Of a DNA stretch of 64,000 nt, positions 58,276-64,000 are shown piece by piece. The position numbers were made by a program, and so were the translations under genes. The notes below the pieces were generated by a model. That model saw only the letters and a program-made list of their open reading frames with translations. It was not told where the DNA came from and searched no databases. Source of the DNA: Plenodomus lindquistii (Eukaryota; Ascomycota; Dothideomycetes; Pleosporales; Leptosphaeriaceae); contig JANUWI010000006.1 of assembly GCA_025504975.1 (NCBI GenBank), positions 372,001-436,000 of the forward strand, given 5' to 3'. Each line of letters opens with the position of its first letter. Within the stretch, counting starts at the first letter, position 1.

Positions 58276-58780
58276 TGTGAGTTATCGTGTGGTATGCCGT
58301 TGTGGCGTGCTCGCGGTTGGGGGGGTTTTGCTCGCAGGCGCAGGCGCAGGCGAAACGTATGGCGTCTTGTCCGCGGGAATGGTCCGCCCTCGAGGGGGTT
58401 TGGAGAAGGGAATATAGCAGAAGTGGTGGGATGGCTGGGGCTATCGATTACACATGGACATGGCGAATTCGGAGACTCGTACAGCACGCGCAGGACACGA
58501 TGGGCGACAGTCAAGGAGACGGATGCTTTCGTCGTTGTTGCGCGGGTGCAGCCGCACGGCTGGCTGGTTGTGTCTGGAGATAGCGGGTGGAGCGGGAACG
58601 CTCGCTGCTGCCGAGTGCCATCCCATGTCCAGGGCCTTGGTACCGGGAGTCCCCCCCCGAAGCAAATCTCTACATGTCAACTCCAGCTTTTCCTTTCGCA
58701 CATCACACGGCATGGTCGCACTTGTCATAAAATCATCAATGGTGCTGGTTCCTCTTCAAAATTTCAACCAACATCTAATT
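58276..58780. promoter_or_regulatory. Promoter region of the TRE-like gene
   Basis: About 505 bp between the TRE-like start and the stop of the dehydrogenase, both on the minus strand. GC-rich, with short frames only; presumed promoter and 3' UTR. Confidence 0.4.
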
Positions 58781-59757
58781 CTACATGCCCCGTCCACCAG
58801 TGACCCTGATCGTCTCTCCACTGACATAACTGAACAATGGACTCGCCACAGCCAGCACTGCGCTCGCAGCCTCCGATGCCCTTCCAGGTCTTCTCAACGG
58901 GATGTCCGCGTTTTCCTCGCCCTGTGACGCCGCAGCCTTTTGCGCCTGAGGTATACCCAGCGCAATCTTCTCGCCGTCTGCCGTAGTCACAAAAGCACCC
59001 GCCTCCTTGGCCGCAGTCAACCGTGTCTGAATGTATCCAAACGCGACAGTATTTGCGCGAACACCAAACTGAGGACCCCACCTGCATAATGTTAGCATCT
59101 TGTGTACTTGAAGAAAGTCTGCGCAAACATACTCCTTAGCAATCGTCTTCGTCATACCCGTGACACCCGCTTTCGCAAGCGCATAGTTGATCTGTCCAGC
59201 ATTCCCATTCACACCCGATGTACTCGAGATGTTGATGATATTCCTTGGCTCCCCATCCTTGACCCTAAAGTACGGCGCTGCCTCGCGAACAATCTTGAAT
59301 GGCGCAGTTCCATGCAGATCAACAATCGTGTGCCATTGCTTGTCAGTCATCTTGTGAATGACGCCATCCCATGTGTATCCAGCATTGTTGACAATAATGT
59401 GGATCTTGCCGCCGCCAAACTCTGCGGCTTTGGCAATGAGTGTCTTGATGTAGGCGTCGTCGAGGACGTCGCCTGCTACGGCGATTGCGCTGCCGCCGAA
59501 GCCTTTGATTTCGTCGACTACGCCTTGCGCTTTCTCTGAGAGGGGGGGTTCAGTCTTGGAAGTATTGAAATGCTTTGGGTAGACGTACTGCCATCGACGT
59601 CTGCGACAACAACCTTGGCTCCCTCCTTTGCGAACAGCTTCGCAGCTTCAGCGCCGATGCCCTGTCCGGATCCAGTGATGATTGCCGTCTGGCCAGCCAA
59701 CATACCCTGGGGGTAGTTGAGATGGCCAGCGATCTGGTTCACACGGTTGTTGGCCAT
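58781..59757 (-). CDS. Short-chain dehydrogenase/reductase (FabG-like)
   Basis: Classical SDR oxidoreductase using NAD(P)H; the substrate is unknown. Three exons, 59757-59589, 59535-59133 and 59081-58781 (introns 53 and 51 bp), encode 290 aa. The cofactor-binding motif is AIITGSGQGIGAEAAKLFA, followed by VVVADVDG, the IHIIVNNAGYTWDG motif, and the catalytic Ser-Tyr-Lys in NIISSTSG-like INISSTSGVNG and QINYALAKAG. VRANTVAFGYIQTRL and the ending GGRGM are typical of 3-oxoacyl-ACP-reductase-like fungal SDRs. The protein is about 40 residues longer than minimal FabG because of an N-terminal lead and an insert near residue 240. No biosynthetic cluster is visible around it. Confidence 0.9.
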
Positions 59758-60705
59758 AGTGTCGGTTCAATTATTGTATTATGATGAGATGGTAAGACGA
59801 CCTTCAACCACAGATTCAAGACCGGAGAGCTTGAAATAAGAAGCTGGAGTTTTATTGCTCCCGAAAGGCGGAGTAGAGTTACCGGACGGAGACCGACATC
59901 ATGGTTCCAAAGATGCCGAGGTTCGTCGACAACATGCAGCCTTAGCGCGTTTTCCAGCTGAGCTGACTCGACAGAGCTCAATGTCGGGTAACTTTTGAAT
60001 TGGTATTCTCCTTCACTAGGTACGTCGGCTATGTGTCGTTGTCCTAAGAGTGAGGAGATCATGATATTAAGAATTTCGCTCCCTTTCACTCATATGTGAA
60101 GCTTTCAATCTACATGCGCCACAGCTACCATACGTGTATTATACCTTCCCGTCTCTAGTCCAACCAGTTCAGCGAATCATCACTGGCTCCCGACGACATA
60201 TGCTCACCACTACCCGAACCATCTATCATATCTTCTCAGCCTTGCTCCACCCTATCCTCCCTCTCCCTCTCCCCAGTCTCAGAACCTGAGCGCCCATGGG
60301 CTCTTCTGGTGCCAGAGGGGGAGGGTAGGCGGTGTTGATCCAGGGCAAGCTGACATGGAGTGAGATTACTGAATGAGCCTGAAGTCTAGTCGTCCGATTT
60401 TAAAGGTTAGAGGGTCAAGACGGGATGAGCAGTATTGCGTAATAGCCAGCGAGCATGACTTGTCCTTGCTGTTCGCTTGCAGAGACGAGGAATTGGTGGC
60501 TTTCTTGTTCGCTGTTGAGGTGCTGTATTCTGATGTGGTGACGGATGACGTGGTCCGCCAGCATTGTCGCGTGCTGGTGTGTCGTGTCGTGGTGTTTTGT
60601 GTTGCAAGCTTGGTTCTGAGAAGCAAGATGTGCCTCTGAATGCTTTGTAACAAGTAGACTCGGTCATGAGATGTATTGGACAAATTGGGTAGACATGACA
60701 GCTCT
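59758..60705. promoter_or_regulatory. Intergenic region upstream of the dehydrogenase
   Basis: About 950 bp between the dehydrogenase start and the CCDC174-like stop, both minus-strand. It presumably holds the dehydrogenase promoter and the neighbouring 3' UTR. Short frames only. Confidence 0.45.
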
Positions 60706-61758
60706 TCAATCCCCCGCCTTCTTATCCTCGGTGACCGCCTTTTCTCCAGGCTGCCCTTCCTCTTGGAATAACTCAGCACCTAGCTCATCCAGAAACTTCT
60801 CCGCCTTTCCTTGACTCCTCTTCTCTTGAATGGCGCGCTTCTTCTCCTTGATCATCTCTTTTCTCTTCTCAATCTGCTCTTTCCTCTCCTTCCTCACGCG
60901 TTCAGTCTCGGCCCTCTCTTTCTCTATCCTGCTCATCTGCTCCTGGCGTTCCTCTTCATCTTTGGAGAAGTGGAAGAAGCCCATGCCACGTTGTCTCGCT
61001 TCCGCCTTGCCATCGAAATGTAGTTCTGGCGGCGGTGTGAGCTCCTTGTCGCGCTTGGCAGCCAGGTCTGCCATTTGCTGGGCTATCGTCGCGTCGGGGT
61101 TGAATGCATTGACCTGGACAGTATCGCCGTAGATGACATTTGAAGGCATAGATGGGCGCGCAGTGAAGCGATCAGGTTCGTCTGCGGCAAGGGTGCGCTT
61201 TCGCCGTTCTTCGCGGGCGGCTTCTGCGCGAGTTCCCTTGCGTGTGCGACCGAACTCGTCGGTGTATTCTACCAGCTCTTCTTCTTCCGAGGCCTCTGAG
61301 TCTGAAGACGATGACTCTGCTTTGCCCCCTTTCTCTTGCGCCTCAGCCCATTTCGCGTCAAAATCCACGCCGTATCTGTCGTCGACGTCTTCGATGTCGC
61401 CGCGCTTCAATGCGTCGTACAAGCGCGCCTTCTCCTCCATGCGCCGCTTGGTGCGCTTCCACGCGGCTTCATCTTCGCCCTTTTCTTCCGTTGTGCGCCC
61501 ACGGTGCTTCTGTGTGAAGTCGGAGTCTTCGAGGTCCTTTAGCGCGCGCTTCTTTACGTTCTTGTTGTGTGTCTTGAAAATATCTTCCTTTTGCGATCGT
61601 GACCTTGGCGCGACAGGTTTGCTAGAGTCCGATGACGACGCTTTGATGAGGCTCGAAAGAGTCGAAGTGAAGGCCAAGCTGCTGGAGCTTGATATTTCCT
61701 TTCCCTTTATGCGGCTTTTGCGTTTTTCGCCGTAGAGGTGGGCGTCCTTGGCCGACAT
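60706..61758 (-). CDS. CCDC174-like nuclear coiled-coil protein
   Basis: Intron-less 350-aa protein. Family features of CCDC174 are visible: ELVEYTDEFGRTRKGTRAEA near residue 170, then PSMPSNVIYGDTVQVNAFNP and a DKELTPPPELHFDGKAEARQ block, followed by GMGFFHFSKDEEERQ. The last 90 residues form a strongly charged coiled coil (RKERKEQIEKRKEMIKEKKR). The N-terminal third is basic and Ser-rich (KRKSRIKGKEISSSSSLAF). Animal CCDC174 is associated with the exon junction complex; the fungal role is not established. It is divergent from homoserine dehydrogenase over 322 bp. Confidence 0.8.
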   Translation of the reverse strand: MSAKDAHLYGEKRKSRIKGKEISSSSSLAFTSTLSSLIKASSSDSSKPVAPRSRSQKEDIFKTHNKNVKKRALKDLEDSDFTQKHRGRTTEEKGEDEAAWKRTKRRMEEKARLYDALKRGDIEDVDDRYGVDFDAKWAEAQEKGGKAESSSSDSEASEEEELVEYTDEFGRTRKGTRAEAAREERRKRTLAADEPDRFTARPSMPSNVIYGDTVQVNAFNPDATIAQQMADLAAKRDKELTPPPELHFDGKAEARQRGMGFFHFSKDEEERQEQMSRIEKERAETERVRKERKEQIEKRKEMIKEKKRAIQEKRSQGKAEKFLDELGAELFQEEGQPGEKAVTEDKKAGD

Positions 61759-62080
61759 GGCGAAAGCTGGTGTTCAGGGTGAAGACAGGCAAGGATGCAC
61801 AGTCGCGAGGCAACTTAGACGCGCCGTAGGGCTGAGGGGCGGCATCGGAGGGGTAGCTTCCTGACCTACCCCACCAAATGTTTTCAATCACCCCTCGTTG
61901 CAGGCATTGGATCGGCGGCTCCGCAGCCACATCAAAACTTTGTTTGTTGCTGAGCCGCTCCAATTCACTCGACATACATTGGCACAGCCCAGCCCAGCCC
62001 AGCCCAGCCCAGCCCAGCCCAACCCAACCCATTCTCCAGACATCCAACCCAAGCTTTATTCTGTCAATTGACCTCACACA
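61759..62080. promoter_or_regulatory. Divergent promoter CCDC174-like / HOM6
   Basis: 322 bp between the divergent start codons. It contains a 45-bp pentanucleotide repeat at 61986-62030 (seven AGCCC then two AACCC units), 50 bp before the HOM6 ATG and so in its core promoter or 5' UTR. Confidence 0.6.
61986..62030. repeat. Pentanucleotide tandem repeat (AGCCC), 7 plus 2 units
   Basis: Seven perfect AGCCC units run directly into two AACCC units, ending 50 bp before the homoserine dehydrogenase start codon. Confidence 0.92.
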
Positions 62081-63257
62081 ATGCCTCACCCGCGTCAAGT
62101 CTTCATCGCCGTCATCGGTGGGTACAACTCGGAATAGACCAAGTCAAGAAGAGTCATAATCACTAACGCAAAGAACAGGTGCCGGTGGCGTAGGCAAAGC
62201 CTTCCTCTCCCAACTCTCAGGCCTCGCGCAACGCTTCTCCCAATCGCCAACTGCACCCTACTACATCTCCCTCATCTGGATTAGCACCTCCAAGAAGGCT
62301 GTATACCACTCAGACTACCGATCAATCTCAGGATGGGAGGCCGAACTGCAGAAATCCAGCACCCCTCCCCTGCCTCCATCCGAACTTGCAGAGTACCTCG
62401 TCAAGGCGCCCGGCAAGGTTGTCCTGGTCGACAACACAAGCAACCAGGACGTCGCAGACTCGTATCCCACATTTCTGAAGAAGGGCATCAGCATTGTCAC
62501 ACCCAACAAGAAGGCCTTTTCCGGCAGTTACGACCTGTGGCAGCAGATCTTCAACGCTGCATCAAACGGTAACGGAATTGGAGGCTACATCTACCACGAG
62601 TCGTCCGTGGGTGCTGGACTACCCGTCATCTCCACACTAAAGGACCTGGTCGAGACCGGTGATGAGGTTCAGAAGATTGAAGGCGTGTTCAGCGGGACCA
62701 TGAGCTTCCTCTTCAACTCGTTCCAGCCCACAAGCGGTGGCGGCGGCAAGTTCTCCGCAGAAGTCACATCAGCAAAGGAGAAGGGTTATACCGAGCCCGA
62801 CGCACGCGACGACCTCAACGGGCTGGATGTCGCGAGGAAACTCACCATTCTCGCCCGTCTCGCAGGTCTGAAGGTCGAATCACCAACTTCCTTCCCCGTC
62901 CAATCGCTCATCCCCAAGGAACTCGAGTCCTGCAAATCTGGCGACGAGTTCCTACAACGACTACCCGAGTTCGACGACCAGATGGAGAAGCTGAAGAATG
63001 ATGCCGAGAAGGAGGGCAAGGTCATCCGTTTCGTGGGTAGCGTAGATGTTCCCAAGGGTGCGGTCAAGGTCGGCCTGGAGAAGTTCGACAAGAGCCATCC
63101 TATTGCGGCACTCAAGGGTAGTGACAACATCATTGCTTTCTACACGAAGCGATACGGTGATAACCCCCTCATCATTCAAGGTGCCGGTGCTGGAGGCGAT
63201 GTCACAGCTATGGGTGTTACGGCAGATCTGGTCAAGGTCTTGAGGCTGATAAACTAG
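62081..63257 (+). CDS. HOM6: Homoserine dehydrogenase
   Basis: NAD(P)-dependent reduction of aspartate semialdehyde to homoserine, on the way to threonine and methionine; cytosolic. Two exons (62081-62117 and 62179-63257, intron 61 bp with a CACTAACG branch site) encode 371 aa. The intron splits the dinucleotide-binding loop, and joining gives VFIAVIGAGGVGKAFLSQL. Other motifs are VLVDNTSNQDVADSYP, VTPNKKAFSG, YHESSVGAGLPVISTLKDL, GVFSGTMSFLFN and the family signature ARDDLNGLDVARKLTILAR with its catalytic Asp/Lys region. GAGAGGDVTAMGVTADLVKV closes the protein. No ACT or aspartokinase domain is present, so it is the monofunctional fungal type. Confidence 0.95.
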
Positions 63258-64000
63258 AAGAAGAGTTGTAGACAAAACCTCACAATATGGCAATTGCAAG
63301 TGTATAGTCACGAAACTCCGCATCCATGATACCACTGTAGTCAGGCCGTCGGAACAGAGAAACAATACCTGCAAGATCTACTTCACCGGTCTACGGAGAA
63401 TTATTCAAGTCTGCGTTATCCTCTTCACTCGCCCTCTTCATTTTGTTCTCGTATGTCTCGAGACATGTCCTAAATTCTCTTTGACTAGTACCCAAAATGA
63501 TCTTTGGTACCCGGAGGCGGCAGTCCGTGACTATCTTGCAGATGTCACATATCTACCTGCATCTACTGCATAATACGACCTTCTGTTCGGCGGCTACTCT
63601 GATAGTGTGGAGGGCACTCGCTCTACCAATCAGCACAAACAACAGGCCAAGGACGCTGAAGATTATATAGATGCCGAAGACAATGAAGAAGCTAAACAAG
63701 CTAACGAAACTGAAGGCGTCAAGACATTCGACCAGCCTGACCTCAGTGCGTACAGTATTGTCTCAAGGTTAGTGCGAGACGTCATGATGATGTTTGAGGG
63801 CTACAAAGGTTAAAGGTGCGTCACACTGTGTCTCTTAGACATGTCTGCTGGTTACACTACTGCAGCACAACGACCTACTGATCTGCAAGCGAATCTCTTA
63901 TGTCGGCAGATCATCCACTACGATTCTATTATTACCAATAAGTAACCCACTCTCGAGTAGATATCTCTTCAGATACCCAGGCCAGAACTTGAGAATTGAT
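63258..64000. other. Right-edge intergenic region
   Basis: About 740 bp after HOM6. A 68-codon acidic frame at 63607-63813 (KQQAKDAEDYIDAEDNEEAK) begins with a non-ATG codon and has no recognisable domain. It could be an exon of an unseen gene or a chance frame. Nothing else was identified. Confidence 0.4.

Noticed and set aside
58780..63260. Dehydrogenase, CCDC174-like and HOM6 genes as a secondary-metabolite cluster
   Set aside because: No backbone synthase, transporter or pathway regulator is present; the neighbours are housekeeping genes.

Overview
This window is nuclear DNA from a filamentous ascomycete, most likely a Dothideomycete close to the Pleosporales. The genes carry many 40-70 bp introns with GT...AG ends and CTAAC/CTGAC-type branch points. 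The gene set is typically pezizomycotinan (CON7-type zinc finger, AIM21, SFH5, TVP18, fused THI20), genes are closely packed on both strands, and the one tRNA is intron-containing. No prokaryotic, viral or CRISPR features are seen. The species assignment is inference.

Layout, left to right. 0.4-6.6 kb: an UNC93-like transporter (-), glucosamine-6-phosphate deaminase (+) and a TMEM135-like membrane protein (+). 7-21.5 kb: SFH5 (+), an RRM protein (+), an FGGY sugar kinase (-), an EMC10-like ER protein (+), the tRNA adenosine deaminase TAD2 (-), Golgi TVP18 (+), the actin-patch protein AIM21 (+) and a small orphan (-). 21.5-30.6 kb: about 9 kb with no gene I can defend. 30.6-38.7 kb: CON7-like transcription factor, a PPR protein and replication termination factor RTF2, all (+). 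39.4-46.7 kb: DBP2 helicase, bifunctional THI20 and an F-box/LRR protein, all (-). 46.9-53.3 kb: RAD9 checkpoint clamp subunit (+), an orphan three-exon gene (-), signal peptidase SEC11 (+), tRNA-Gly(CCC) (-) and the HMG-box protein NHP6 (-). 55.4-63.3 kb: a TRE1/TRE2-like M28 membrane protein (-), a short-chain dehydrogenase (-), a CCDC174-like coiled-coil protein (-) and homoserine dehydrogenase (+).

The neighbours are mostly unrelated housekeeping genes and I see no metabolic cluster. Loose themes are secretory/endomembrane function (EMC10, TVP18, SEC11, TRE-like protein), RNA biology (DBP2, TAD2, RRM protein, PPR protein) and genome maintenance (RTF2, RAD9, NHP6). Exon structures were worked out by hand. 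For each spliced gene the exon lengths sum to a whole number of codons and the joined protein reads through conserved family motifs.

Points of interest: a start codon split by an intron (NAG1), a 16-nt exon (TVP18), a long intron at the ASRGI|D codon of DBP2, loss of the catalytic glutamate in the TRE-like protein, an N-terminal hydrophobic segment on TAD2, several promoter-proximal tandem repeats, and the long gene-poor tract before CON7. I found no clearly undescribed multi-gene system.
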